From: Pseudomonadales bacterium
Lineage (GTDB): Bacteria > Pseudomonadota > Gammaproteobacteria > Pseudomonadales > Pseudohongiellaceae
DNA length: 64,000 nt
NCBI GenBank assembly: GCA_024234395.1
Contig: JACKOH010000001.1
Span: 124,001 to 188,000, forward strand
Direction: 5' to 3'
The position numbers and the translations under genes were made by a program. Shown piece after piece: positions 41,310-51,302 of this stretch; the stretch's first letter is position 1, and every line of letters begins with the position of its first letter. The notes below the pieces were generated by a model. That model saw only the letters and a list, made by a program, of their open reading frames with translations. It had not been told where the DNA came from and made no database searches.

Positions 41310-42650
41310 CTAGACGCCGGAGTGTTCGAAAAACGAGAAAAATATCGTCATGATGATCGAACAGACCAGCAGCGTGATCAGCATGGCCGGGGTGCCTTTC
41401 CGGAACCACAGCCCCGGGGTGATGGCCAGGGTCGGGTCGTTCTGATCGCGGGCCATCTTCTCTGAAATCGTTACGATAAAGACATTCGCGGTGGAGCCCA
41501 GGTGAGTCCCGTTGCCGCCCATGCCCACACCCGCGGCAAGTGCCCACCACAGCGGCGAAACATTGATCCCTTGCGCTTCCATACCCAGGATGATGGGGAT
41601 CATGGCTGCGGTAAATGGAATATTGTCGATCGCTGCGGAGAAGATCGCAGATACCCACATTAGTGCGATGGTGGATGCGAGCAGGCCGAATTTTTCAACA
41701 AACGGAACGATAAATTGACCCAGGTAGCGCAGAAATTCGCTGTGCTCCACTCCGCCGACAATGATGAACAACGACAAAAAGAACATCAACAGAGCCAGTT
41801 CGATGTGTGCGAAGGTTTCCTCGACGTCGACCTTGCGGCCGATAAATACCAGCACGGTCAATCCCAGGCCAGCAACAAACCAGGGCTCCCAGTTCAGCGA
41901 GTTATGCAGGACAAATCCTACTACCATCACGCCCAGAACCGCCAGGGCACCATACCAGGTGCGGGAATCGGTGAGGGGTTCACGATCGGAGATATCCAGT
42001 GATGCAGGAGTGACCGCCAGTTCCTGCTTGAACAGGAATTTTAGTGTTATCAGGATCGCTATCCACGCTGCCAGCACCAGGCCGCCCATGTGGAAGATGA
42101 AGGTGTTGAAATCGATACCGGCAGCCGAGCCGATCATCAGATTAGGCGGATCGCCTACCAGGGTGGCGACGCCCCCGGTATCCGACAGCAGGGCAGCTGC
42201 CAGCAGCATCGGAATGGCGCTGACTCGAAGGGACTGGCAGATCAGGATAATCAGCGGACCGAATATCACCACGGTGGTGACGTTATCCAGCAGCAGGGAC
42301 AGCCCCGTGACCAGGGTCCCCATCAGGGCCAGCAGCAGGAACAGCCTGCCTTTGCTGAAGTCGGCAATGGCATAGGCCATCTGCTGGAAACCGCCGGTGG
42401 GAATCATGATTGCCACAATGGTCATCATACAGCCGAGCAGGAATACCACGTTCCAGTCAATGGCTTCGACAGCCTCTTCTGGCGAGTAGAATCCGAAGAT
42501 ATGGCCAACGATCATCATCGTGGCGGCGCCGGCCATGGCGCATTTCACCCGGTGAATACCGTGAATACCTTCGGTAAAGATCGCGACAAAAGTGAGAACC
42601 AGAACCAGTCCCGAGACCAGCATCTCGGTATTCCAGACGAGCGTTTCCAT
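41310..42650 (-). CDS. ArsB/NhaD-type ion transporter, copy 2
   Basis: 446 residues, 10-12 hydrophobic helices. Conserved family blocks are LDNVTTVVIFGPLI, SDTGGVATLVGDPPNLMIGSAA and AAIDNIPFTAAMIPI, then GVGMGGNGTHLGSTANVF. These are the substrate-site loops of the IT superfamily (ArsB, NhaD, SLC13). NhaD-like Na+/H+ exchange is the likeliest role. Very similar along its whole length to the gene at 42790-44130, from which it is separated by 139 bases. Confidence 0.9.
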   Translation of the reverse strand: METLVWNTEMLVSGLVLVLTFVAIFTEGIHGIHRVKCAMAGAATMMIVGHIFGFYSPEEAVEAIDWNVVFLLGCMMTIVAIMIPTGGFQQMAYAIADFSKGRLFLLLALMGTLVTGLSLLLDNVTTVVIFGPLIILICQSLRVSAIPMLLAAALLSDTGGVATLVGDPPNLMIGSAAGIDFNTFIFHMGGLVLAAWIAILITLKFLFKQELAVTPASLDISDREPLTDSRTWYGALAVLGVMVVGFVLHNSLNWEPWFVAGLGLTVLVFIGRKVDVEETFAHIELALLMFFLSLFIIVGGVEHSEFLRYLGQFIVPFVEKFGLLASTIALMWVSAIFSAAIDNIPFTAAMIPIILGMEAQGINVSPLWWALAAGVGMGGNGTHLGSTANVFIVTISEKMARDQNDPTLAITPGLWFRKGTPAMLITLLVCSIIMTIFFSFFEHSGV

Positions 42651-42789
42651 AGGGGCACCTCAAATCCACCGCCTTGCGCGGTGAATCTAATACAAGCAGA
42701 AAATATAAAACAGTGCTGCCAGGACGGCAGCACTGTCACTTACTTTATCGAAATCCCCACCGCCCCTTCAGTAGTGGTTCGATCAGTCC

Positions 42790-44130
42790 TCAGACGCCAG
42801 ACTGCTCGAAGAACTCCCAGAACAGTGCCATGATGATGGAACAGGATACCAGGGTAAGAAGCATGACTGGAAGGCCTTTTCTGAACCACAAACCCGGGGT
42901 GATGGCCAGAGAGGGGTCACCTTGATCTTTTGCCATCTTCTCGGAAATTGTGACGATAAAAACGTTCGCTGTGGAACCCAGGTGGGTTCCGTTGCCGCCC
43001 ATACCGACTCCGACAGCCAGGGACCACCACATCGGTGATACGTTAATGCCCTGTGCTTCCATGCCAATTATGATTGGGATCATGGCGGCGGTGAACGGAA
43101 TGTTGTCGATGGCAGCGGAGAACATTGCTGACACCCACATGAGGAGAATACAAGTGGTGAACAGACCATAATTCTCAACGAAAGGTACGACGAACTGTCC
43201 GATGTAGCGGAGGAATTCGCTGTGCTCCACGCCGCCGACGATGATGAACAGCGACACGAAAAACATCAGCAGGGCCAGTTCGATGTGAGCGAAACTTTCT
43301 TCCACGTCGATATCGCGACCGATAAAAATCAATGCGGTCAGACCGAGAGCGGCAACGAACCAGGGCTCCCAGTGCAGAGAGTTGTGCAGTACAAAACCTA
43401 CCACCATGATGCCAAGCACGGCGAGGGCGCCATACCAGGTGCGCGGATCAGACAACGGCTCCCGATCGCTCATGTCCAGCTTTGCAGGTTCCACCGCCAG
43501 TTCCTGTTTGAACAGGATGCGCAGGAAAAACAGGATAACCAGCCAGGCGGCCAGTACCATAGGACCCATGTGGTAGACAAAGGTGTTGAAGTCGATACCA
43601 GCCGCGGAACCGATCATCAGGTTGGGCGGATCGCCCACCAGGGTGGCAACGCCACCGGTATCGGAAAGCAGTGCGGCAGCCAGCAGAAAAGGGATCGCAC
43701 TGACTCGCAGCGACTGGCAGATCAGGATAATCAGCGGCCCGAAAATGACAACGGTGGTGACATTGTCGAGCAGCAGCGAGAGAACGGTAACCAGCGTACC
43801 CATCAGCGCCAGTAACAGGAACAGCCTGCCTTTACTGAAGTCCGCGATGGCATAAGCCATTTGTTGGAAGCCACCCGTGGGGATCATAATCGCCACGATG
43901 GTCATCATGCCACCCAGCAGAAATACCACGTTCCAGTCGATGGCTTCTACAGCTTCTTCCGGATGATAAAAGCCGAAAATCTGTCCGGCCACAATCATCA
44001 TAGCTGCGCCACCCATGGCACATTTTACGCGATGAATACCGTGCACACCTTCGGTAAAAATCGCGATGAAGGTAACCGCCAGAATCAGGCCGGATACCGC
44101 CATATCAGTATTCCAAACAAGTGTCTCCAT
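42790..44130 (-). CDS. ArsB/NhaD-type ion transporter, copy 1
   Basis: 446 residues from METLVWNTDMAVSG (ATG at 44128-44130). It has the same conserved blocks as the downstream copy. Differences cluster in the loop after FLFKQEL and in the C-terminal helix (FWEFFEQSGV against FFSFFEHSGV). It is a clear tandem duplication, probably kept for dosage or for slightly different ions. Divergent from the double-Usp gene. Confidence 0.9.
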   Translation of the reverse strand: METLVWNTDMAVSGLILAVTFIAIFTEGVHGIHRVKCAMGGAAMMIVAGQIFGFYHPEEAVEAIDWNVVFLLGGMMTIVAIMIPTGGFQQMAYAIADFSKGRLFLLLALMGTLVTVLSLLLDNVTTVVIFGPLIILICQSLRVSAIPFLLAAALLSDTGGVATLVGDPPNLMIGSAAGIDFNTFVYHMGPMVLAAWLVILFFLRILFKQELAVEPAKLDMSDREPLSDPRTWYGALAVLGIMVVGFVLHNSLHWEPWFVAALGLTALIFIGRDIDVEESFAHIELALLMFFVSLFIIVGGVEHSEFLRYIGQFVVPFVENYGLFTTCILLMWVSAMFSAAIDNIPFTAAMIPIIIGMEAQGINVSPMWWSLAVGVGMGGNGTHLGSTANVFIVTISEKMAKDQGDPSLAITPGLWFRKGLPVMLLTLVSCSIIMALFWEFFEQSGV

Positions 44131-44420
44131 GATAAGCAACAGCCTCGCTTTCGCCGGTTGCGCGGCGCATTTAATTGACGGATTAGTTTCCTGAGTGAAT
44201 CCGTATTTAGTTATTGTTAATCAGTTGATTACGGGGATAACTACGGCCGCTACCCCAATTTTTGAATAGGGGATACTATAGGTTCTGACAGAGGTATTCA
44301 AGAAAATTCGGTACCTTACGTGGCAATTGTAGGCTTGGACAAATTGCCATGCTAGAATTCCCGGATTGACCCCCCGTGTTGCCGCAAGGAAACAAATCAG
44401 AAGACATTTGGAGAGGCTGG

Positions 44421-45317
44421 ATGAGCACTAAGAACAGAATACTGATTGTACTCGATGTGCATGAGGACTTTCGTCAGGGACCGGACGATTTCCCTATCGA
44501 GATAGAAAAAGCACTGCGATTTGTTTCCGATAAATCAAAGACTGAGCTCATCATTATAGGTTGTGGATTCGAAGAGTACCTGCACGAAAGTTATTCCAGT
44601 TACGCCAGGGACGAAGTGGATATTCGCAAGCAGTATATCCAGAAACTCGAAGAGCGTCTGGCCAGGGTCACCCAGCATCTGAATGAACAGGGTTACCGGG
44701 TCACCAGCAAGATCCACTGGGCTTACCCACGCTATGAGCAGGTGGCGCGCGAGGCGGATGAATTCGACGTGGATCTGGTCGTCCAGCATGTCAACAGAAA
44801 CGAGGATGAAGAGCATCCGGTGCTGTCCAACGACACCTGGCAACTGGTCCGTTCCTGCAAGCGCCCGCTGCTGCTGGTCCGCGACAAAGCCTGGCCCAGC
44901 AAGCCGGTGCTGCTGGCGGCGGTGGATCCGACCCACAAGGAACAAAAGCGCATTCAACTGGACAACCGGATCATGGAAGCCGCACTGACTGCCGAACAGG
45001 AACTGGATGGGGAGTTACATGTTGTTCATGCCTGTTCAGCCGGCGCCCATCCCTTTTCTTCCCCCGACAAGATTGTCGCCGAGCATCAGGAAGCCCTGGA
45101 CGAATTCATGGGGGGCTATGACATAGCCCAGGGTTACGTTCATCTGTCCAAGGATAAGCCGATCATGGCGCTGCTGAACCTGAAAAAGGAATTGCATGTG
45201 GACGTCATCGTGATGGGCGTCATTTCCAAGTCCCGGATGTCAGAGGCGCTGGTCGGGCATACTGCCCAGGGTGTACTGGACTATCTGCATGCGGACGTCC
45301 TGGTGCTCAGACCCTAG
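44421..45317 (+). CDS. Tandem universal stress protein (UspE-like)
   Basis: 298 residues from MSTKNRILIVLDVHEDF (GGAGAGG site). Two Usp domains: residues about 5-155, ending VRSCKRPLLLVRD, and about 155-298, with VLLAAVDPTHKEQ and the nucleotide-loop-like GVISKSRMSEALVGHTAQGVLDYLHADVLVLRP. The second domain keeps a G-x2-G-x9-G-like pattern imperfectly. Cytosolic stress protein, divergent from the Na+/H+-type transporters, so both may respond to membrane-energy or salt stress (inference). Confidence 0.88.
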   Translation: MSTKNRILIVLDVHEDFRQGPDDFPIEIEKALRFVSDKSKTELIIIGCGFEEYLHESYSSYARDEVDIRKQYIQKLEERLARVTQHLNEQGYRVTSKIHWAYPRYEQVAREADEFDVDLVVQHVNRNEDEEHPVLSNDTWQLVRSCKRPLLLVRDKAWPSKPVLLAAVDPTHKEQKRIQLDNRIMEAALTAEQELDGELHVVHACSAGAHPFSSPDKIVAEHQEALDEFMGGYDIAQGYVHLSKDKPIMALLNLKKELHVDVIVMGVISKSRMSEALVGHTAQGVLDYLHADVLVLRP

Positions 45318-45340
45318 TCTGCTGTCCTTTCCTTAATAAG

Positions 45341-45373
45341 AAAAAAGCCCGGCTTAGCACCGGGCTTTTTTTT
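45341..45373. terminator. Bidirectional terminator
   Basis: AAAAAAGCCCGG-cttagca-CCGGGCTTTTTTTT, between the convergent Usp and MFS genes; A and T runs on both sides let it serve both strands. Confidence 0.9.
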
Positions 45374-45438
45374 GGCTGAATTTGCTTTCGGGGAATTAAG
45401 GCAGCCGGTTCGGCGACCGGATCCTGTCGTGGCTGGTA

Positions 45439-46623
45439 TCAGGTGCCTGGCATCGCCAGCCGGGTTTCCACTCCGGGCAGGGGATGGTCCGGGATAAGCT
45501 GTCCCAGCAGCAGTGAGCAGACGGCGATGGCTGCACCAATAAGGAACACGGCACCGGGATTCACTATCCAGATCAGGCCCAGGGACGCAGGTAAAATTAC
45601 CGCAGCGATATGATTGATTGTGAAGCTGATGCCTGATGTTGCTGCGATGTCACTCGGGTCGGCAATTTTCTGGAAGTAGGTCTTGATAGCAATCGCCATG
45701 GCGAAAAACAGGTGGTCCAGCAGGTACAGCATGATGGCGATGGCAATGCTGTTGACGAAGGCGTAGCTGACAAAGATTACGATCAGTCCCAGGTATTCCA
45801 GAGTCAGGGCACGACGTTCACCGATGACTGAGATCAGACGCCCGGTCCGGGGTGCAAGCCAGGTGGTCATGGCCGCATTGATAAGGGTAAGCAGCACCAT
45901 GTTCTCGACCGGAAAACCGAATTTTTCCACCAGCAGGAAGCCGGCGAATACGACGAATATCTGTCGCCTGGCTCCAGAGAGAAAGGTCAGCGCGTAATAA
46001 AGCCAGTATTTCTGTCGCAGGAACAATTCACGGCGCTGTATTACCGTGTCCTGAAAATGGGGCAAGGACAACCAACAGAAAATTCCGATTGCCACACAGG
46101 TACAGCCTGCCAGCAGGTAAACCGCCAGGTAGTTGGTTTCAAAAAACAGGAAATACAGATACAGCGCGCCCAACACCAGCAGGCTGGTAAAGGAGCGGGC
46201 ACTCAGGATCTGTCCCATTACCACAGGAGCTTCCTGCCTTTCGAGCCATTGCAGGCTGAGAGAGTTCTGCAGGGTTTCCAGGTAGTGGAAGCCGACCGAC
46301 ATTAACACGGTAGTGAAGTACAGCCACAGTGCCTGGGGATAAAATGCCGTGATTGCAGTGCCTGCGCCCAGAACAATCAGGGACAGAATGGCAAAACTCT
46401 GCTGGCGAAGTATCAGCAGGACCCAGACTGCGGTAAAGGCGAGAAAACCCGGAACTTCACGCAGGCTTTGCAGGATTCCGATTTCTTCTCCGCTGAACGA
46501 GGCCCGTTCGACCACGTAGTTGTTCAGCAGTACCTGCCAGGTGGAAAAAGCAATGGCGTTGCCGATGGCCAGCAGGAACAACAGGGTCTTTCGTTGTTGC
46601 AGGATAGGGGTGTCAGTTTGCAT
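45439..46623 (-). CDS. MFS transporter
   Basis: 394 residues from MQTDTPILQQRKTLLFLLAIGN. About 11-12 hydrophobic helices, with LQSLREVPGFLAFTAVWVL early and TWLAPRTGRLISVIGERRALTLEYLG as the central MFS loop. The substrate is unknown. Its start region is divergent from the patatin-like gene (126 bases). Confidence 0.88.
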   Translation of the reverse strand: MQTDTPILQQRKTLLFLLAIGNAIAFSTWQVLLNNYVVERASFSGEEIGILQSLREVPGFLAFTAVWVLLILRQQSFAILSLIVLGAGTAITAFYPQALWLYFTTVLMSVGFHYLETLQNSLSLQWLERQEAPVVMGQILSARSFTSLLVLGALYLYFLFFETNYLAVYLLAGCTCVAIGIFCWLSLPHFQDTVIQRRELFLRQKYWLYYALTFLSGARRQIFVVFAGFLLVEKFGFPVENMVLLTLINAAMTTWLAPRTGRLISVIGERRALTLEYLGLIVIFVSYAFVNSIAIAIMLYLLDHLFFAMAIAIKTYFQKIADPSDIAATSGISFTINHIAAVILPASLGLIWIVNPGAVFLIGAAIAVCSLLLGQLIPDHPLPGVETRLAMPGT

Positions 46624-46749
46624 TGGCGGCTCGAAGGCAGGGGTTGCGAAGATGCTCTCAGGGATTGGCTTCCGGGAGGGCCCGGTGCTGACGAATTGTG
46701 CCGCAGCCAGCCGGTGCCTGGAACCGGACAAGAGTATATCATAGCCGCT

Positions 46750-47829
46750 ATGAATGCCCTTTCGTTATACGCCGGGCCCAGGGCCATGCAGCAGATCCGG
46801 GAGCAGGGATTGCAGGCGGCGCAGTTCAATGTTCTGGCCGGTGCCTCCGGTGGTCCCAAGTGGTTCGTGCTTTATGGGCTGGATCGCTATCTGTTTGGAG
46901 AGTTTTTCGCCACCCGGCAGGACGCCCTGGCCACCATCGGCTCCTCGGCCGGGGCCTGGCGTCTGGCCTGCCTGGCAACGGCGCAACCAGTTGCCAGCTT
47001 GGATCGGCTGGCTGCTTTGTACAGTACGGAAAGATACTCCGAACACCCGACGGCACAGGAGGTGACTGAAAAGGCGCGTGCCCTGCTACGGGAAGTACTC
47101 GGCCCTGACGGTGGCAGCTATCTGGTGCAGAACCGAAGGGTGAAAACCCACATCATTGCGGATCGCTGTCGGGGATTTCTGAATCGCGACAGCAGGGTGC
47201 TGCTGGGTATCGGCCTGGCATTGGCTGCGACCTCCAATCTGATGTCCCGTCGTGCTCTGCGATACTATTTTGAACGGGCAGTATTTAATAATCATGAGCA
47301 CAGCTGTGAGCTGACTGGCATGCAGGATATCCGCACGCTGGATATCAAGCTGACCGAGCAGAATATTCACGACGCACTGATTGCCAGTGGTTCCATACCT
47401 TTTGTCCTGGAAGGCGTGCGCGATATCGTGGGAGCGCCGCGTGGCCTGTACCTGGACGGTGGCATTACCGATTACCACTTCGATGTTCCGTTTCACAGCA
47501 ATGACGGACTGGTGCTCTATCCTCATTTCTACCCGGATGTGGTGCCGGGCTGGTTCGACAAACACCTGGTCTGGCGGCAAGTGGTCAGGCACTATTACGA
47601 CAATGTGCTGTTATTGGTGCCGTCCCGGGAGTTTGTTGCAGCTCTGCCTTATGGCAAGATTCCTGACCGGCAGGATTTCATAAAGCTGGATTACCAGCGC
47701 AGGGTGCAGTACTGGAAGACCGTCCTGGCTGAGAGTGAACGTCTGGCGGAGGAGTTTGCGGAACTGGTCGATGGTGGTCACGCGGCCAGGCGGATTCAGT
47801 TGTTTGATCCGGCAAGAAATGCCCACTAG
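46750..47829 (+). CDS. Patatin-like phospholipase family protein
   Basis: 359 residues from MNALSLYAGPRAMQQ. Oxyanion-hole Gly run ASGGPKWF (about 33), nucleophile elbow GSSAGAWR (about 66) and catalytic Asp in DGGITDYHF (about 239) form the Ser-Asp dyad of patatins. No signal peptide. Probably a cytosolic or membrane-associated lipid acyl hydrolase. Confidence 0.85.
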   Translation: MNALSLYAGPRAMQQIREQGLQAAQFNVLAGASGGPKWFVLYGLDRYLFGEFFATRQDALATIGSSAGAWRLACLATAQPVASLDRLAALYSTERYSEHPTAQEVTEKARALLREVLGPDGGSYLVQNRRVKTHIIADRCRGFLNRDSRVLLGIGLALAATSNLMSRRALRYYFERAVFNNHEHSCELTGMQDIRTLDIKLTEQNIHDALIASGSIPFVLEGVRDIVGAPRGLYLDGGITDYHFDVPFHSNDGLVLYPHFYPDVVPGWFDKHLVWRQVVRHYYDNVLLLVPSREFVAALPYGKIPDRQDFIKLDYQRRVQYWKTVLAESERLAEEFAELVDGGHAARRIQLFDPARNAH

Positions 47830-48004
47830 CAGCCAGGTTGGTTTCGGGCATCCGCTGCGGGACTACCGTTAACGGAGATTGACGATTGCCGGGTCAGCCG
47901 CTGACCGGATACAGACCGGCAACTCCTTCGCACTGACCGGGAACAGGCAGGAACCGATCAGCCAATAAACCAGATAACCAGTTCTTCGAGGAGCCGGGAA
48001 AACC

Positions 48005-48445
48005 ATGAAATTAAGGCCGGATGACTACGACATTCCAGCGGACTACCAGCACTGGCACGGTGACCGGGCAGAGGACTTTCTGGGCCCGTTTTTCTTCAGG
48101 GTCGAGGCTGACTCTATTGACACGGCGTTCCGGGTCGAGGCGCGGCACTGCAATGCCCATGCGTCCCTGCACGGTGGAGTCATGATGGCCTTTGCCGATT
48201 ATACGCTGTGCCTGGCAGCCAATGGCGGAACGCAGCAGAGCGTGGCGACTGTCACCTGCAACAACGAGTTCGTGGCGCCGGCCCACGAGGGTGACCTGGT
48301 GCTGGGCCACAGCGAGGTGGTGCGCAAGGGGCGGTCGCTGGTCTTTACCCGGGGGGAACTGACCGTTGACGATCGGATCATTCTGATCTGCAGCGGGGTG
48401 ATCAAGTTGTTGAATTCATCTTCCGATCAGTCTGCCAATCGGTAA
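48005..48445 (+). CDS. PaaI/hotdog-fold thioesterase
   Basis: 146 residues. Hotdog signature: CNAHASLHGGVMMAFADYTLCLAA, with the HGG turn and Asp, then TVTCNNEFVAPAHEGD. Likely acts on an acyl-CoA. Its last 19 bases overlap the 3' end of the convergent amidohydrolase gene. Confidence 0.88.
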   Translation: MKLRPDDYDIPADYQHWHGDRAEDFLGPFFFRVEADSIDTAFRVEARHCNAHASLHGGVMMAFADYTLCLAANGGTQQSVATVTCNNEFVAPAHEGDLVLGHSEVVRKGRSLVFTRGELTVDDRIILICSGVIKLLNSSSDQSANR

Positions 48446-49458
48446 ACCCGTTCTGCGGTGCCGTAAAACAGGGCATGCCTGTCCTGGTCACAGAAGTCGG
48501 CAACCATCTTCTTGAACCCATTCCACAGCACCTGGTAGGAAAGCGAATAGCGGTCCATCGGGAAATTGCTTTCAAACATACACCGTTCAGGACCGAAGCA
48601 GTCGATGGTATGCAGGTAATAGCGCTTCTGGGTGCTGACAAACTCATCCGAGTCAGGTGGTCTCTCCCGTTTGTGCCAGTCGTAGCCATTGTCCGGCATC
48701 GCCAGCCCGCCCAGCTTGGCATAAACATTCGGGCAGCGGGAGATAGCCCTGATATCCTCTTTCCATTGCTGAAAGATTTCGTCCCGGCAACCGCGGTAAT
48801 TACCCACGCCGAGAGGCGTTCCGAAATGGTCAAGGATCAGCGTGCATTCGGGGACCGCCTGGGCCAGTTCAAGAAAATCCTGATTCTGGTGATGGTAATG
48901 CCAGGCATCAAAAGTCAGGCCCAGTTCAGCCAGTATTCTGAGGCCCTGGCGGAACGGCTCCTTGCCATACAGATACGATGGACTGCGCGGGGTAATGAAG
49001 AAGCGGTCGGCATTGCGGTCGTGTGCGCCGATATGACGAATGCCCCGCAGCAATCCGCGGCCCGCTGCAAGGTGCTGTTCCAGGACCTCCCGCAGCAGCG
49101 ACTGCGATTTGCCAGCCAGAGCCAGGTCCACATGCCCCACAATCGCCGCAAGTTGCGGATTGCCCTGGTCACTGGCGGCAGTCTGCTGCGCCAGTCCGGC
49201 TATGGTGCGTGTTTCTCCCAGTGAGCGCAGATGACGGGGAGCGTCCCGATCATAAAAAGCATGACACTCCACGAACACGGTTTTTCTGACATTATGGCCG
49301 GAACCGGTGTCCTGCCGGAATTCATCAAGCAGGTAATCAAACCCCAGCCCCTGTTTCCACAGGTGATGATGAGGGTCGATGATAGGCCGCTCGGGCTCAA
49401 GGATTTCCTCTTCTACCAGGGCAAGCCATTGCCGGGAAACCGGCGCAATCTCTAGCAT
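48427..49458 (-). CDS. Amidohydrolase / lactonase-type TIM-barrel hydrolase
   Basis: 343 residues of the COG3618 group (2-pyrone-4,6-dicarboxylate and sugar lactonases). IIDPHHHLW holds the first metal or active-site His pair, TFDAWHYHHQ and LILDHFGTP follow, and the late FESNFPMD has the catalytic Asp. Soluble. The substrate cannot be set from sequence. The neighbouring thioesterase and symporter hint at catabolism of an organic acid. Confidence 0.85.
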   Translation of the reverse strand: MLEIAPVSRQWLALVEEEILEPERPIIDPHHHLWKQGLGFDYLLDEFRQDTGSGHNVRKTVFVECHAFYDRDAPRHLRSLGETRTIAGLAQQTAASDQGNPQLAAIVGHVDLALAGKSQSLLREVLEQHLAAGRGLLRGIRHIGAHDRNADRFFITPRSPSYLYGKEPFRQGLRILAELGLTFDAWHYHHQNQDFLELAQAVPECTLILDHFGTPLGVGNYRGCRDEIFQQWKEDIRAISRCPNVYAKLGGLAMPDNGYDWHKRERPPDSDEFVSTQKRYYLHTIDCFGPERCMFESNFPMDRYSLSYQVLWNGFKKMVADFCDQDRHALFYGTAERVYRLAD

Positions 49459-49734
49459 GTTGGTGTTCTCCTGGCCAGGCTCTCATCTCTGTGCCGAACA
49501 GCCTGGACAAGTTCTGCCTGGCGGGGGCGTCACGGTGAGTCGGGGTCTTTGTGTCCGCGCTTCTGCAAATGGTGTAGTATGGCCGGCCACAGGTCAATTT
49601 GAATTGACGCAGGTCAACGCGGTATTTATGTCCGCTGCATCCGGCGCCGAATAGTGAAATTCCGGGCCGCGCTGAGGGTAATTCCGTCCTGGAGTGCCAG
49701 TGCGGAAATAAGCAGCGCGAATTGAGGGGGAAGT

Positions 49735-51270
49735 GTGGACAGTTCCGCAATCATATCAACTGCTGTCATCGTCATTTATCTGCTGGGATTCACTGTTTTC
49801 GGAATACTGTTGAATCGGCGCAATCGCAGTTCAGACGACTGGGCCACTGGCAGTTCGACGCTGGGCCTGTGGATGCTGGCTGCCGGTGTGGCGGGAACCC
49901 GTATCGGTGGAGCGGGCACCTACGGTGTCGCGGGCGATGTGGTTACCGGGGGGCTGGGTAATCTGTGGTATGGAGTCAACTCCTTTGCGGCTCTGGCACT
50001 GGTGGGGATATTTTTTGCCATCCCGTACCGACGCCTCAGATTGTCCAGTGCCGGTCAGGTTTTTGACCTGAGATTTGGTTCCAGGCGCTGTCAGTGGCTG
50101 TCCTCTCTCTGTGTTCAGACCGAGTACCTGATCGTCAATATCATCGAACCGTTTGTCATCGGGTCAATAGTCAGCGGCGTGACTGGACTGCCGTTTGGGC
50201 TTTGTGTATTCATCGGCGGAATTGTCATCTTCACCTTCACCGCCACCGGCGGACTGAAGGGCACCGGTATAACCAATATTATCCATTGTGCGATCACTAT
50301 CGGCGGCCTGGCCCTGGTGGGACTGGTTGCAATGCAGAACATGGGCGGCTGGTCCAGTATGATGGACCGGGCTGACGCAATGCTGGTGGAAAACAATATA
50401 CCCCAGCAATCCTGGTGGAGTTTTACCGGTATCGGCTGGGCCAGTATTATTGCCCTGTTTTTTTCCGCGACGCTGCATACGCCGGCGGCCTCGGTATATT
50501 GCAATTATTCCACCTCGGCACGCCATGAAAACCTGTTGCTGCCGGGCTTCGTGCTGGCCGGTGCCATGGCCGCAGTGATGCCGTTTCTGGCCGGATTCAT
50601 CGGTATCGGTACCCTCGCTGAATATGGACCGGAGAGCGGACTGAGCAGTTATCGCAATATTACCCAGTTGGCTACGGATGTCGGTCCGATTATCGGTGGC
50701 GTCGCACTGGCGGCAATTCTGGGGGCGCTGATTTCTTCCGGTGCCCCGATACTGCTGGGCAGTGCCACCCTGTTTGTAAATGACTGGATTCCCGGCTCTA
50801 AAAACTTTTCCCAGGAAAAGCGCCTGCGTGCCTACAAGGTTACCACCGTAGTTTATGGCCTGGTGGCAACCACTATCGCCTGGAAGGCCGACATTTCCTC
50901 GGTACTGCAGTTGCTCTTGCTGGGCTTTGCGATGGTGGTCCCGCCGGCGATTGCGATCGGATATATCTTCTACTGGAAAGGCACCACCGAGCGTGGCGTA
51001 TTCTGGGGCATGGTAACCGGTTACGGTGGCGGGCTGCTGCACTGGCTGCTGAACACTCTGTTCGAAGGGGCAGAAAATGCCGATGTCGGCGGATTCGCCC
51101 AGCTCTGGTATGAGTTCTGTCAGTTTCTCGGTGAGTGGCGCGACCCCACATTTGCCGCGACGCTGATTCCCCTGGTGGTCATTCCGCTGGTAAGCCTGTT
51201 GGTACCCGGGCGCGGTGAAGACCACCAGTCGGATAGTTTTTATACAGCCCTGAAGAGCGCCAGGGCCTGA
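49735..51270 (+). CDS. Sodium:solute symporter family protein
   Basis: 511 residues starting with GTG at 49735 (GAGGGGGAA site). About 13 hydrophobic helices; VAGTRIGGAGTYGVAG is the family's TM2 sodium-site region and HTPAASVYCNYSTSARHENLLLPG the TM8 region. SSS transporters take up organic solutes with Na+. Divergent from the amidohydrolase, whose substrate it may import. Confidence 0.9.
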   Translation: MDSSAIISTAVIVIYLLGFTVFGILLNRRNRSSDDWATGSSTLGLWMLAAGVAGTRIGGAGTYGVAGDVVTGGLGNLWYGVNSFAALALVGIFFAIPYRRLRLSSAGQVFDLRFGSRRCQWLSSLCVQTEYLIVNIIEPFVIGSIVSGVTGLPFGLCVFIGGIVIFTFTATGGLKGTGITNIIHCAITIGGLALVGLVAMQNMGGWSSMMDRADAMLVENNIPQQSWWSFTGIGWASIIALFFSATLHTPAASVYCNYSTSARHENLLLPGFVLAGAMAAVMPFLAGFIGIGTLAEYGPESGLSSYRNITQLATDVGPIIGGVALAAILGALISSGAPILLGSATLFVNDWIPGSKNFSQEKRLRAYKVTTVVYGLVATTIAWKADISSVLQLLLLGFAMVVPPAIAIGYIFYWKGTTERGVFWGMVTGYGGGLLHWLLNTLFEGAENADVGGFAQLWYEFCQFLGEWRDPTFAATLIPLVVIPLVSLLVPGRGEDHQSDSFYTALKSARA

Positions 51271-51302
51271 TTTCGCACAAGCCATTGCCGTAGCGAACAG
51301 TC

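Noticed and set aside
50164..51285. 373-codon minus-strand open frame
   Set aside because: Antisense to the sodium:solute symporter.
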